Source: Clostridiales bacterium | Lineage (GTDB): Bacteria > Bacillota > Dethiobacteria > Dethiobacterales > Dethiobacteraceae | Assembly: GCA_018335855.1 (NCBI GenBank) | Contig: JAGXRM010000038.1 | Coordinates: forward strand, 124,001-188,000 | Reading direction: 5' to 3' | DNA: 64,000 nucleotides | The notes under the pieces: model-generated | What the model was told of the DNA's origin: nothing | The model's database searches: none | The model's input: only the letters and a program-made list of their open reading frames with translations | Part shown: positions 53,331 to 62,098 of the stretch, piece by piece | Layout: the number at the start of each line of letters is the position of its first letter | Position numbering within the stretch: the first letter of the stretch is position 1 | Made by a program: the position numbers and the translations under genes

Positions 53331-55006
53331 TTTTGTTCCCCCTTTATCATTTTGTTAATTTGACTATTAGGTGGAACCATGGGAAAAACATTGGTATTAG
53401 ACATAACTCTGAAATCGATGACTGCGGGACCGCTAAACGCCAATGCCTCTTCTATGGCAGGCACGACATCCGCCGGCTTCTCGACACGCAGGCCTAATGC
53501 ACCATAGGCCTCAGCCATTTTGGCAAAATCAGGCACCTGTTGCAAATCGACGGAAATATATCGGCCCTTACAATAAAATTGCTGCAACTGGCGGACCATT
53601 CCCAGGCATTGATTATTAATAATTGCCACTTTAACAGGAATATTGTATTCCACAGCCATAGCAAGTTCCTGGGAATTCATCAGAAAACTGCCATCTCCGG
53701 CAATACAAAATACCAATTCGTCGGGACGCCCGACTTGCATGCCAAGAGATGCAGGGAATCCGTATCCCATCGCACCCAATCCACCCGAGGAAGCCAGGGA
53801 ACGCGGCCGCGTAAACTTGTAATACTGAGCAGTCCACATCTGATGCTGGCCCACTTCCGTCGCAATCAACGCTTTCCCTTGTGTCTTTTCATAAATTTTT
53901 TCAATAACAAATTGTGGAGATATTTCGCCATTCATATCCTGCGAATAGCTGAGAGGAGTTTCTTCCTTCCACTTCGCGATTTTTTCCAGCCACGGACCTG
54001 TATCTGATGGCCCCAATTTTTTCAGCAGTTCCGTTAGAACAAGCTTAACATCACCCACAATAGGGACGTCAACCTGGACGTTTTTCCCTATTTCCGCCGG
54101 ATCAATATCAATATGAACAATCTTTGCTTTACTGGCAAAACGTTTGGCGTCCCCTGTTACCCTTTCATCAAACCGCGCTCCCACGGCAAGAATCATGTCG
54201 GCGTTACTAACAGCCATATTTGCCCAGTACGTTCCGTGCATTCCCAGCATACCCAACGCCAGGGGATGATTTCCGGGAAAAGCGGACAGACCCATTAGTG
54301 TTGTCGTTACGGGAATTCCGCACTGTTCAGCCAACTGCAACAACTCTTCGTAGGCACCGGAATTTGTTACTCCGCCTCCTGCGTAAATTACAGGCTTTTT
54401 AGCACGGGCAATAGCTCTGGCACCTCTGGATATTTGTCCGGGATGACCGTTATAGGTTGGATTATACCCCGGAATGGATACATTCTCAGGATAACGGAAC
54501 TCTGCAACAGCCTGCTGTACATCCTTTGGAATATCAATCAGTACGGGGCCGCATCTGCCTGTGGTGGCCAGGTAAAAAGCCTGCTTAATAATTGTAGGCA
54601 ATTCACGCACATCTTTGACCAGAAAATTATGCTTTGTAATGGGGAGCGTAATCCCTGTAATGTCAACCTCCTGGAAAGCATCGGTGCCAATTAAGGGAAT
54701 CGCAACCTGCCCGGTTATAAAGACCATAGGAACAGAATCCATATAGGCGGCGGCAATGCCCGTAACCAAGTTGGTAGCCCCGGGACCGGATGTGGCCAGA
54801 ACCACCCCTGGCTTTCCTGTGGCACGTGCATATCCGTCCGCAGCATGCGCCGCACCCTGCTCGTGCCTGGATAAAATATGGCGAATGTCCGTGTCATAAA
54901 GCATATCATAGAGGTTTAGGACATTACCGCCGGGATACCCAAATATGGTATCAACATTCTCGTGTTTTAAGGCCTCCATGACCATTTGTGCGCCGGAAAT
55001 TTTCAT
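53327..55006 (-). CDS. ilvB: Acetolactate synthase large subunit, copy 1
   Basis: Condenses two pyruvates (or pyruvate and 2-oxobutyrate) in Val/Leu/Ile synthesis; uses TPP, Mg and FAD. 559 residues: FGYPGGNVLNLYDML, SRHEQGAAHAADGYA (catalytic Glu), TGQVAIPLIGTDAFQE, GDGSFLMN...NN. Where AHAS enzymes have VRQWQ this one has VRQLQ, losing the Trp that favours 2-oxobutyrate in E. coli AHAS II. It may thus prefer pyruvate. The T-box upstream fits amino-acid control. Confidence 0.95.
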   Translation of the reverse strand: MKISGAQMVMEALKHENVDTIFGYPGGNVLNLYDMLYDTDIRHILSRHEQGAAHAADGYARATGKPGVVLATSGPGATNLVTGIAAAYMDSVPMVFITGQVAIPLIGTDAFQEVDITGITLPITKHNFLVKDVRELPTIIKQAFYLATTGRCGPVLIDIPKDVQQAVAEFRYPENVSIPGYNPTYNGHPGQISRGARAIARAKKPVIYAGGGVTNSGAYEELLQLAEQCGIPVTTTLMGLSAFPGNHPLALGMLGMHGTYWANMAVSNADMILAVGARFDERVTGDAKRFASKAKIVHIDIDPAEIGKNVQVDVPIVGDVKLVLTELLKKLGPSDTGPWLEKIAKWKEETPLSYSQDMNGEISPQFVIEKIYEKTQGKALIATEVGQHQMWTAQYYKFTRPRSLASSGGLGAMGYGFPASLGMQVGRPDELVFCIAGDGSFLMNSQELAMAVEYNIPVKVAIINNQCLGMVRQLQQFYCKGRYISVDLQQVPDFAKMAEAYGALGLRVEKPADVVPAIEEALAFSGPAVIDFRVMSNTNVFPMVPPNSQINKMIKGEQK

Positions 55007-55199
55007 TATGTCAACCCCTTTTTCAGATTATCAATACCTTGTCCCAGCGCTATTCAGGACGATTAAGTATATATAGGCACTCCGTCGTTACCGACAAGGG
55101 AGCGAAACCTCTGGATAACCCGCCGAAATATAGCCCTGGGCATTTAGCATTATCGCTTCCAACACAACCGCAAAACAACCAGAAATAATTAAATGTATA

Positions 55200-55470
55200 T
55201 AAAAAAATCCAGCCGCCCATTATTACATGTTAAGGGGCGAAAGGATTTCCTCCGCGGTACCACCCTTATTCTTTCGGCTAAGCCGAACTCAAGGTTAAAC
55301 CTGCTGATAACGGACAGCTCCGGCCCGGCCTACTTGTACTTTCGGGGGGCAGCTTCAGGGGGACTTTCATCCGTAGCGTTTACCGGTTCACAGCTTCCAC
55401 CGGCTCTCTGAAAAACAAATTACGGGTTACTTTCCCTGGCATTGCTGTTTACAAAATAGCGAAAATATTG
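55200..55470 (-). promoter_or_regulatory. T-box leader of the ilv operon
   Basis: The 14-nt antiterminator core AGGGTGGTACCGCGG is at 55252-55266. An AGAGAGCC...GGTG stem I start is near 55403-55412, and the competing terminator (AAATCC...GGATTT, T-run at 55200-55208) follows. A GTC in the stem I loop context GAAA-GTC-CCCCTGAAGC suggests a valine specifier. Uncharged tRNA would favour read-through into ilvB. Confidence 0.9.
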
Positions 55471-55476
55471 TTTTTA

Positions 55477-55505
55477 ATTATATCTAACTGAGCTTTTTTT
55501 GTCAA
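55477..55505 (-). promoter_or_regulatory. Consensus promoter of the T-box/ilv operon
   Basis: TTGACA, exactly 17 nt, TATAAT on the minus strand. Confidence 0.9.
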
Positions 55506-55541
55506 CAAAACTTTGCACTCCTGATTTTTATATATTTCCCA

Positions 55542-55579
55542 ATAAAACGCAGTGAATGCTGGCAGCATTCACTGCGTTT
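55542..55579. terminator. Terminator of the por-ridA operon
   Basis: Near-perfect 17-bp stem AAACGCAGTGAATGCTG / CAGCATTCACTGCGTTT, 21 nt after ridA. Confidence 0.85.
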
Positions 55580-55599
55580 GTAAAAGCAAGTTCTTTTAA

Positions 55600-56052
55600 T
55601 TATTCTACTTCGACAATCATTTCCACTTCAACAACCGCATTGAGAGGCAATGCTGCCACTCCTACAGCTGCACGGGCATGACCAGTTTCAAACAACTGTC
55701 CCAGAAATTCTGAGGCGCCGTTAACCACTTTGGCATGGGCGGTAAAATCAGGAGCGCTATTTACAAATCCGGTTACCTTAACAATCTGTTTAATCCCATC
55801 CAGACTGCCTGTCAGGCCTTTGATTGCTGCAAGGCAGTTAATCACGCAGATCTTAGCTGCCTGATAAGCGTCTTCCTCACTGACATCGACGCCTACCTTA
55901 CCAGCGTATTTGATTTCACCGTTTACCAAAGGCACTTGCCCTGACGTAAAGATATGTTTCCCCGAGCGCACGGCTGGCACATAAGCACCTACAGGACTTG
56001 CTGCCGTTGGCAGTTCCACACCGATCTCACTAAGTTTCTTTTCGATACTCAA
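55600..56052 (-). CDS. ridA: RidA family enamine/imine deaminase
   Basis: 150 residues, of the longer YjgF subgroup: KLSEIGVELPTAASPVGAYVPA, IFTSGQVPLVNGEI, then GHARAAVGVAALPLNAVVEVEMIVE (Arg that binds the carboxylate). RidA hydrolyses reactive enamines/imines (2-aminoacrylate and relatives) released by PLP enzymes, giving 2-oxoacids. TTG start with AAAGGAGG upstream. It is the last gene of the por operon, so its product could feed the oxidoreductase. Confidence 0.9.
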   Translation of the reverse strand: MSIEKKLSEIGVELPTAASPVGAYVPAVRSGKHIFTSGQVPLVNGEIKYAGKVGVDVSEEDAYQAAKICVINCLAAIKGLTGSLDGIKQIVKVTGFVNSAPDFTAHAKVVNGASEFLGQLFETGHARAAVGVAALPLNAVVEVEMIVEVE

Positions 56053-56078
56053 ATTGGTAACCTCCTTTAATGTGTTGC

Positions 56079-57011
56079 TTACTTCTCACCACAGCGAACC
56101 AGCAACGCTTCCCACTGTTGGTCTACAAACTCCTGCATTTGTTCAATGACGCCCTCGTTCTCAGGCTTAAAAAGATGGCTGAAGCGTCCCTGTACTTTCA
56201 AGTATCCCCTTAATTCTTGTTTATTTTGCACTTTACCAGTCAGTCGCCATTCACCGTTTTCCACCTCATAGAGAGGCCAGATGCAAGCTTCTGTGGCCAT
56301 CTTACTTAATTCTATCGTTTTTTCCATGGGGTAGCGCCAACCGCGATGGCAGGGAGCCAAAATATTAAGGAATGCAGGCCCGTCCACTGCGAAAGCTTTT
56401 TGCGCTTTTGCAACCGTGTCGCGCCAGTGATGCACAGCGGCCTGAGCCACATAGGGGATATTATGTGCTGCGGCAATAGCGGTCAAATCCTTACGGTTTT
56501 GTGTTTTACCAGAACTACCCTTCCCGTAAGGAGATGTGGTGGTCCAGGTGCCCATGGGGGTTGCGCCTGAGCGCTGAGTGCCCGTATTCATATATGCTTC
56601 ATTATTATAACACACATACAGTACACGATGACCACGTTCCAGCATCCCGGATAACGCCTGGAAGCCGATATCATAAGTTCCCCCGTCTCCGCCAAACACC
56701 ACAAAACGAAAGTCCTTGCCGATTTTACCCTGCTTTTTTAAAGCGATATAGGCAGCCTCAATGCCACTAATGGTCGCCGAAGCATTTTCAAAAGCGCTGT
56801 GTATAAACGATGTCTGCCAAGCGCTGTACGGATATATTGCTGTGGAAACGGCCAGACAACCTGTCGCACCGCTAACAACAATCTGGGCATCTTGGGGAGC
56901 GGCATGAAGCACTTGCCGTACTGCAATAGGTGCGCCACACCCGGCGCACATACGATGCCCGCCGGCCAGCAACTCTTTCTGTTTAACGATCTCACTTAAT
57001 TTTATGGCCAT
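56079..57011 (-). CDS. porB: Pyruvate/2-oxoacid:ferredoxin oxidoreductase, beta subunit
   Basis: 310 residues with the TPP motif: MCAGCGAPIAVRQVLHA, VFGGDGGTYDIGFQALSGM...NNEAYMNTGTQRSGATPMG. The Cys positions for the [4Fe-4S] near TPP are present. The GATPMGTWTTTSPYGK loop and CHRGWRYP are typical of PorB. 27 nt upstream of ridA. Confidence 0.93.
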   Translation of the reverse strand: MAIKLSEIVKQKELLAGGHRMCAGCGAPIAVRQVLHAAPQDAQIVVSGATGCLAVSTAIYPYSAWQTSFIHSAFENASATISGIEAAYIALKKQGKIGKDFRFVVFGGDGGTYDIGFQALSGMLERGHRVLYVCYNNEAYMNTGTQRSGATPMGTWTTTSPYGKGSSGKTQNRKDLTAIAAAHNIPYVAQAAVHHWRDTVAKAQKAFAVDGPAFLNILAPCHRGWRYPMEKTIELSKMATEACIWPLYEVENGEWRLTGKVQNKQELRGYLKVQGRFSHLFKPENEGVIEQMQEFVDQQWEALLVRCGEK

Positions 57012-57054
57012 GCTAATCCCTCCAGCGTAGTTCAGTTTGCATTATTTTTGCCAT

Positions 57055-58242
57055 TTATTCCCGGACCCCCAGATAAGCTACGCTACTTTGCACAACACCG
57101 TCAGACATGCCGGTTTGAATCGTTTCAACTGTTTGCTTCATCATATTAATATCTAACTCGCGGCCGCCAAGGCCGTAAATAAAATTATACAGGCGGGGTT
57201 TTTTCTCCGCTTCGTAAAAAGCTGAGCGTAATTCCACAAAAACGGGGCCGCCTATACTGCCGGCTAATGTGTCAGAACGGTCTAAAACAGCAGCCGCCTT
57301 TATATGAGAGAGCGCATCCACCAATTCCTGCGCTGGAAACGGCCTGAACATTCTCAGCTTTAACAGACCGACCCGTTCACCCTGTTCCCTTAACTCATCA
57401 ACAGCTGTTCTGGCAGTACCGGCTGCGGAGCCTAAAGCAATAATGGCATATTCCGCATCTTCAAGCCTGTATGTCTCAAAAAAATCATAGCTGCGTCCGG
57501 AGATGCCCGCAAATTCAGTCCCGACTTTTTTAATTACGGCGGAGGCATTCAACATCCCCTGAGCCTGAGCGCGCTTAACCTCAAAATAATAACCGTGCAG
57601 TCCGTCAAATGCGCCAAAGCTCGGCGGATTTTTCGTATCAAGCAAAGAGTATGGCGGTTGAATCGTACCCACAAAATTCTTAACCGGTTGATCTTCCAGC
57701 AGTTCCACCCTCCCCAGAGAGTGACTGATAATAAATCCGTCCATTAAAACCATCACCGGCAGAAGCACATCGGGGTGCTCGGCAATACGGACAGCCTGAA
57801 TGATATTGTCATACGCTTCCTGAGCATCCTCTGAGTAAAGCTGTATCCAACCGGCATCACGGGCTCCCATACTGTCACTGTGGTCACAATGGATGTTAAC
57901 GGGAGCAGACAGAGCCCGGTTGACATTGGTCATTACTATCGGCAGTCGCAGACCGGAAGCAATATAAAGCATCTCCCACATTAATGCCAGTCCCTGAGAA
58001 GATGTTGCTGTCATTACACGGGACCCGGCTGCGGCAGCGCCGATAGCAGCACTAAGTGCACTATGCTCACTCTCCACGTTAATCATTTCCGTATCCACCA
58101 GTTTATCAGCAACCATCTGAGCATATGTCTCCACAATCGAGGTTTGCGGTGTTATAGGATAAGCAGGCACTACATCCGGGTTAATTTGTCGCATGGCTTC
58201 AGCAATTGCGTCTGTGCCAACCATAGCCGCTACTTTGGTCAT
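57055..58242 (-). CDS. porA: Pyruvate/2-oxoacid:ferredoxin oxidoreductase, alpha subunit
   Basis: 395 residues: AYPITPQTSIVETYAQ, NVESEHSALSAAIGAAAAGSRVMTATSSQGLALMWEML (the catalytic-subunit core), RDAGWIQLYSEDAQEAYD, and the C-terminal KLRMFRPFPAQELV. Typical of PorA of anaerobes. Substrate could be pyruvate or a related short 2-oxoacid. Confidence 0.93.
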   Translation of the reverse strand: MTKVAAMVGTDAIAEAMRQINPDVVPAYPITPQTSIVETYAQMVADKLVDTEMINVESEHSALSAAIGAAAAGSRVMTATSSQGLALMWEMLYIASGLRLPIVMTNVNRALSAPVNIHCDHSDSMGARDAGWIQLYSEDAQEAYDNIIQAVRIAEHPDVLLPVMVLMDGFIISHSLGRVELLEDQPVKNFVGTIQPPYSLLDTKNPPSFGAFDGLHGYYFEVKRAQAQGMLNASAVIKKVGTEFAGISGRSYDFFETYRLEDAEYAIIALGSAAGTARTAVDELREQGERVGLLKLRMFRPFPAQELVDALSHIKAAAVLDRSDTLAGSIGGPVFVELRSAFYEAEKKPRLYNFIYGLGGRELDINMMKQTVETIQTGMSDGVVQSSVAYLGVRE

Positions 58243-58263
58243 TAAAATCCTCCTCCTGCACGC

Positions 58264-58641
58264 TTAGGCGCTTTTATCTTCTTTTTTATCTTTCTTATCA
58301 TCATCCGGCAGCAAGCATTGTTCCAACCCCAGCGCCTCCGCCTCATTCATCATGTGAATGGCGTTTTTCGGGCAAACCTGGGCACAAATACCGCAGCCCT
58401 TACAATGCTCCAGCTTAAACCCATCCATCTTTTCATTTTCAACCAAAATAGAACTATCGGGGCAAAATATGAAGCAGATAAAACAATGTACACACTTCTC
58501 CAAATCAAGAATAGGCCTTAAAGAACGCCAGCCGCCTGTAACGTAGCGATTTGTGGTGGCAGGTTCGGGAATCACAGCCCCCACTGGATGCTTTGACCAG
58601 CCCCACTTTGAAATTTCTGACACATCCCAGGATTTACTCAT
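58264..58641 (-). CDS. porD: Pyruvate/2-oxoacid:ferredoxin oxidoreductase, delta (ferredoxin) subunit
   Basis: 125 residues with two [4Fe-4S] motifs, CVHCFICFIFCP and CKGCGICAQVCP, preceded by the PorD-type N-terminus (WGWSKHPVGAVIPEPATT). It overlaps porG by ATGA. Confidence 0.93.
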   Translation of the reverse strand: MSKSWDVSEISKWGWSKHPVGAVIPEPATTNRYVTGGWRSLRPILDLEKCVHCFICFIFCPDSSILVENEKMDGFKLEHCKGCGICAQVCPKNAIHMMNEAEALGLEQCLLPDDDKKDKKEDKSA

Positions 58642-59213
58642 TTAACCTGCACCTCCTCAAATGCGCGTACCAGTGCTTTGATATTTGCTTCTATTACCTT
58701 TTGAGGGAATTTACTGCCGAAATAATCTTCTGTAAAATTTTTCGCTTCTTCTAACGAAAAAAGTCCGTTGATTTTCAACAGTGCCCCTAACATGGGAATA
58801 TTGGGCATCGATCTGCCCATGGTTTCCGTTGAAATCCTGATTGCGTCCACGGTTGCTACCTTGTAATCATAAAGCTTGTACTTTTCCTTCATCGTGTCAG
58901 GACACTCTCCGGTGTTGATAACAACCTGAGCACCTGCAGCCATGCCGGATGTAAAATCGATCACATCGCATAAGGAAGGATCTACAACCATCACAATATC
59001 AGGCTGAGTGACACTATAGTAAGTACGTATTGGTTCATCGCTCACACGGTTAAAACATTGTATGGGCGCGCCCATTCTTTCAGGTCCGTACTCCGGAAAA
59101 GCCTGAAAAAAAAGACCTTTACACAAAGCCATCTCCGCCAACATTTTGGCCGCAGTTACTGCTCCCTGACCCCCTCTGGCATGCCAGCGGATTTCTGTCA
59201 TGTTTTTACTCAC
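58638..59213 (-). CDS. porG: Pyruvate/2-oxoacid:ferredoxin oxidoreductase, gamma subunit
   Basis: 191 residues: EIRWHARGGQGAVTAAKMLAEMA, FFQAFPEYGPERMGAPIQCF and DPSLCDVIDF are the PorG core. First gene of porG-porD-porA-porB-ridA. GTG start with AAAGGGG upstream. The shared palindrome lies about 53 nt before the start codon. Confidence 0.92.
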   Translation of the reverse strand: MSKNMTEIRWHARGGQGAVTAAKMLAEMALCKGLFFQAFPEYGPERMGAPIQCFNRVSDEPIRTYYSVTQPDIVMVVDPSLCDVIDFTSGMAAGAQVVINTGECPDTMKEKYKLYDYKVATVDAIRISTETMGRSMPNIPMLGALLKINGLFSLEEAKNFTEDYFGSKFPQKVIEANIKALVRAFEEVQVK

Positions 59214-59265
59214 TGTCGCTTACCCCTTTCTTTGAGCTGCAAAATACTAAACAACCAGACCGCTG

Positions 59266-59280
59266 CTCATCAATGATGAG
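59266..59280. promoter_or_regulatory. Palindromic operator, copy B
   Basis: CTCATCA-A-TGATGAG inside a wider dyad (GACC-A-CT-A-CTCATCA ... TGATGAG-C-AG-C-GGTC on the minus strand). Same core and flanks as at 49797-49811. Confidence 0.65.
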
Positions 59281-59473
59281 TAGTGGTCTTAATCAATTTC
59301 GACAAGTGTAATAAATCTCCTTCCCGCAAAAATAAAAAAAATTAATTTCTTGTTAAATAAATACGTGGAATCCCGACAAAGATACGATTCTACAGTGTCA
59401 GGAATTCGGGGAAAAGTTATTAAAATAGTGATTACGGATGCTACCTAATCGTATGAACTGAAGCGTGCAGGCT
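59281..59473. other. Intergenic region upstream of porG
   Basis: AT-rich, no gene seen. No convincing -10/-35 pair was picked out; a GGAAGGAG stretch at about 59318-59325 on the minus strand precedes only an 11-codon frame. Confidence 0.3.
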
Positions 59474-59508
59474 AAAGGGGCTGACCTGAAAATCAGGTCA
59501 GCCCCTTT
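59474..59508 (-). terminator. Terminator of the membrane Fe-S/flavin reductase gene
   Basis: AAAGGGGCTGACCTGA / TCAGGTCAGCCCCTTT, nearly loopless 16-bp stem. Confidence 0.85.
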
Positions 59509-59533
59509 GGTTTATTAAGCTCCATGCCTTGGC

Positions 59534-61000
59534 TTATACGGCCTCATGGAATACATCCTCTTCCTCAACGCCCTTATCCCGTAACAGTTGCAAGGTGTCA
59601 AGAGTCATTGCTTTAGTACCGCAAATATACACCTTATAACCAATCAGATCCATTTCCCGAATTATGTTTGTAACATATCCCTTTTTATGCTCCGCTTCAT
59701 TATGAGGTCTGGATACCACCTTAATATAGCGGAACTTATTATGTTCAGCTTCCAGTTCCTTAAAATAGTTATCATAAATGAACTGGTCTTCATAGCGCAC
59801 ACCATAAATCAGGGTAATTTCCTTAATATTGTTTGTAGTTGTCAACAGATCTTTAGTCAGCGGAATAAAGGGCGTGATACCAATTCCGTTTGCTACAAAC
59901 AACACCTTTTGTGCTGTCTTATCCACAATCAATTCATTCCCCATGGGACCTTCCAGCTCAACCATATCTCCTTCTTTGAATCTGTTGAAGATGATTTCGC
60001 TGCCGTATCCACCAGGCTCTCTTTTAATAATAATCTTGACTGTTTTCCCGTCAATATTGTTGGATGCAATCGTAAACGCACGGAAGAGTAAAGGTTTATC
60101 CTGAATTTTAATCAGCATAAATTGTCCGGGCTGATAATCTACTTTTTGAGGACTTTTAAATGCTAAAATATATTCATTTATGTCATCCTGCAGTTCCTTA
60201 ACAGAAACTATTTGCGCTTTGATTGACTGTCGGTTTTCATAACCAGTCAAGTCTTGTTCACTGACAACCTTCAACCCATCTTCTGTGTTAGACAAAATAA
60301 GGATTCCCGCCGGGCAGTTTTCAACACAGGTAGCACAACGAATACACATTTCATTTTCAAACTGGCTGTTCTCAGTAAATTCCAGGTGCGGGGTTAACTG
60401 CATCGGGCAGACCCGGGCGCACTTGCCGCATGTATGGCACTTTTCTATGCTGCAGACAGTTACTTTTTTATCAATCTTCTTATTTAACCCCATCAATTTG
60501 CCAAGCTTATAGGACAGAACCTGGAAAGTTCCCATAGGACAAAAAGAACACCATGTTCTGGAACTGACAAACAGAGCAAAAATTGTTCCCAGAATTGTTA
60601 CCATAAGATAGTTCATGACAAAAATAAACCCGAGCCTATCCCAAAAAGGTGCTGCACCAAAAAGGGCAAATACTTTAATTAACCTTTGGGTTAACATATA
60701 CATAAACCAGGAAAATGCTAAAACTATCATGACCTTGGACTTTAAAAAAGAAGGGATTTTTTTATTTCTACTTATCGGCATAATAAACTGATCAAATAAA
60801 CTGCCATGGGGGCAGAGATTACCACACCAGTACTTCCCTTTAAAAAAGCCTTGAACGCCAAGTGCAAGCATTAAAGGTATCATCAACAGACCTAGTTTTG
60901 GATACCACAAACCGCCAAAAGCAACTAACAAAATAAATAACCAGGCAAATTTTCTTATTGAGTTAAAAATACGGTTCGTGTTAATATAAAACGAATTCAT
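59534..61000 (-). CDS. Membrane Fe-S protein fused to ferredoxin-NAD(P) reductase-like domain
   Basis: 488 residues. The N-terminal half (about 1-175) has several helices with NapH/polyferredoxin-type Cys motifs at their ends, WCGNLCPHGS and WCSFCPMGTF. Two [4Fe-4S] motifs follow (CHTCGKCARVCP, CIRCATCVENCP, about 185-235). The C-terminal half is an FNR-like FAD/NAD module (YQPGQFMLIKIQDKPLLFRAF-type FAD site, FVANGIGITPFIPL, GYKVYICGTKAM). A membrane electron-transfer protein between NAD(P)H and Fe-S carriers is likely. A CsoR-type operator at its promoter points to control by copper or sulfane sulfur. Confidence 0.85.
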   Translation of the reverse strand: MNSFYINTNRIFNSIRKFAWLFILLVAFGGLWYPKLGLLMIPLMLALGVQGFFKGKYWCGNLCPHGSLFDQFIMPISRNKKIPSFLKSKVMIVLAFSWFMYMLTQRLIKVFALFGAAPFWDRLGFIFVMNYLMVTILGTIFALFVSSRTWCSFCPMGTFQVLSYKLGKLMGLNKKIDKKVTVCSIEKCHTCGKCARVCPMQLTPHLEFTENSQFENEMCIRCATCVENCPAGILILSNTEDGLKVVSEQDLTGYENRQSIKAQIVSVKELQDDINEYILAFKSPQKVDYQPGQFMLIKIQDKPLLFRAFTIASNNIDGKTVKIIIKREPGGYGSEIIFNRFKEGDMVELEGPMGNELIVDKTAQKVLFVANGIGITPFIPLTKDLLTTTNNIKEITLIYGVRYEDQFIYDNYFKELEAEHNKFRYIKVVSRPHNEAEHKKGYVTNIIREMDLIGYKVYICGTKAMTLDTLQLLRDKGVEEEDVFHEAV

Positions 61001-61035
61001 TCCTCACTACACCTCCAGAAATTTTAAACGCTTGC

Positions 61036-61058
61036 AGTATACCCCTTGGGGGTATACT
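61036..61058. promoter_or_regulatory. CsoR/CstR-type operator
   Basis: AGTATACCCC-TTG-GGGGTATACT, a perfect 10+10 palindrome. G/C-tract palindromes with TATACCCC are typical targets of the CsoR/CstR/FrmR family. It covers the transcription start of the reductase gene. Confidence 0.75.
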
Positions 61059-61061
61059 GGT

Positions 61062-61090
61062 ATGATAACGTGTTAACATTATTTTGTCAA
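61062..61090 (-). promoter_or_regulatory. Promoter of the membrane reductase gene
   Basis: TTGACA, 17-nt spacer, TATCAT on the minus strand; operator lies immediately downstream. Confidence 0.8.
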
Positions 61091-61249
61091 TACGAAAACT
61101 GCGCTGGTATGAGTTTCCATTTAGCTTAGGTAGCAACTTTTTCCTTTGCAATGGCCAAAAACAAGGTGTTAAAATTTAAGAGGAATATTATTAGTAAGTA
61201 TCGAATAATAATATAGTTTGAACTAAAACGTACAGAAGCGGAGAAGTTT

Positions 61250-62098
61250 ATGGAGTCTAGAGTTAGTAGTAACACCCATTTAGAATCCGGTCAACAACAT
61301 GCAGAATACCAGGCATTAATGCAGGGGCTCGAGCGAAGCAAGTTTGAGAAAGCGTTAATTCTTCCGCTAATTGAAGATGCGCAGAACATCGTGGAGGTCG
61401 GCTGTGGTAACGGTGTCGTCCTCGATTTACTGTCTCATAATTTCCCATCCAGTAACGTTTGGGGAATAGACTTGGACCCCGTGATGTGTGAAGCATCAAA
61501 AAGCAGAGGCCTGCCCAATGTAAACGTGCTGTGTACAGATGCTACCACCATTCCATTCGCAGAGAATGAATCTATGGATGCGGTGGTCTACTGCAGCACA
61601 TTACATGAAATCTTTTCCCAGGGAGGCCCGTCTCAGGTTGTTGCCAGCCTAAAAGAAGCCGCCCGTGTCTTACGCCCAGGCGGTAGTGTAATTATCCGGG
61701 ATAGCGTTAAACCTTCTCCCGGTAAAACACAGATACGCTTTAAACAAGAGTGGGTAGAAAAACGGTTTTATAACTATCTAAAAGATTACGAACTGGTTAA
61801 ACGTCAATATGAGCAATTAAGCGATGGGACGTTTTCTGTGGAAAATTCGTATCTCTTTGAGTTTTTAACTAAATATTTCTATGATGTTGGCTGGGATAAA
61901 GAAATGCAGGAAGTATATGGGTACTACACAGAAGAGGAATTTCGTGATGAGCTTCGCTGTGCAGGATTTGAAATTGTTTATAAGCATAGCTACCTCCTTC
62001 CATATTTCAGCGAGAAATGGGCAAAGGATCTATTAATCGATCAGCCATTTACCAAAAGCACAATTATTGTGAAAGCTGAAAAGGTTTGCAGTGTATGA
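61250..62098 (+). CDS. Class I SAM-dependent methyltransferase
   Basis: 282 residues. IVEVGCGNGVVLDLLSHNFP is motif I; VWGIDLDPVMCEASK motif II; FAENESMDAVVYCSTLHEIF and AARVLRPGGSVIIRDSVKP are the later motifs of Methyltransf_11/25. Long C-terminal part (about 170-282) with aromatic residues may bind the acceptor, which is unknown. Overlaps the following HAD remnant by ATGA, so they once formed an operon. Confidence 0.85.
   Translation: MESRVSSNTHLESGQQHAEYQALMQGLERSKFEKALILPLIEDAQNIVEVGCGNGVVLDLLSHNFPSSNVWGIDLDPVMCEASKSRGLPNVNVLCTDATTIPFAENESMDAVVYCSTLHEIFSQGGPSQVVASLKEAARVLRPGGSVIIRDSVKPSPGKTQIRFKQEWVEKRFYNYLKDYELVKRQYEQLSDGTFSVENSYLFEFLTKYFYDVGWDKEMQEVYGYYTEEEFRDELRCAGFEIVYKHSYLLPYFSEKWAKDLLIDQPFTKSTIIVKAEKVCSV

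Noticed and set aside
59240-59340. Leader peptide (11 codons, Thr/His-rich) upstream of porG
   Set aside because: A ribosome-binding-like stretch exists, but the matching place at the other palindrome encodes a different peptide, so the dyad is better read as an operator.
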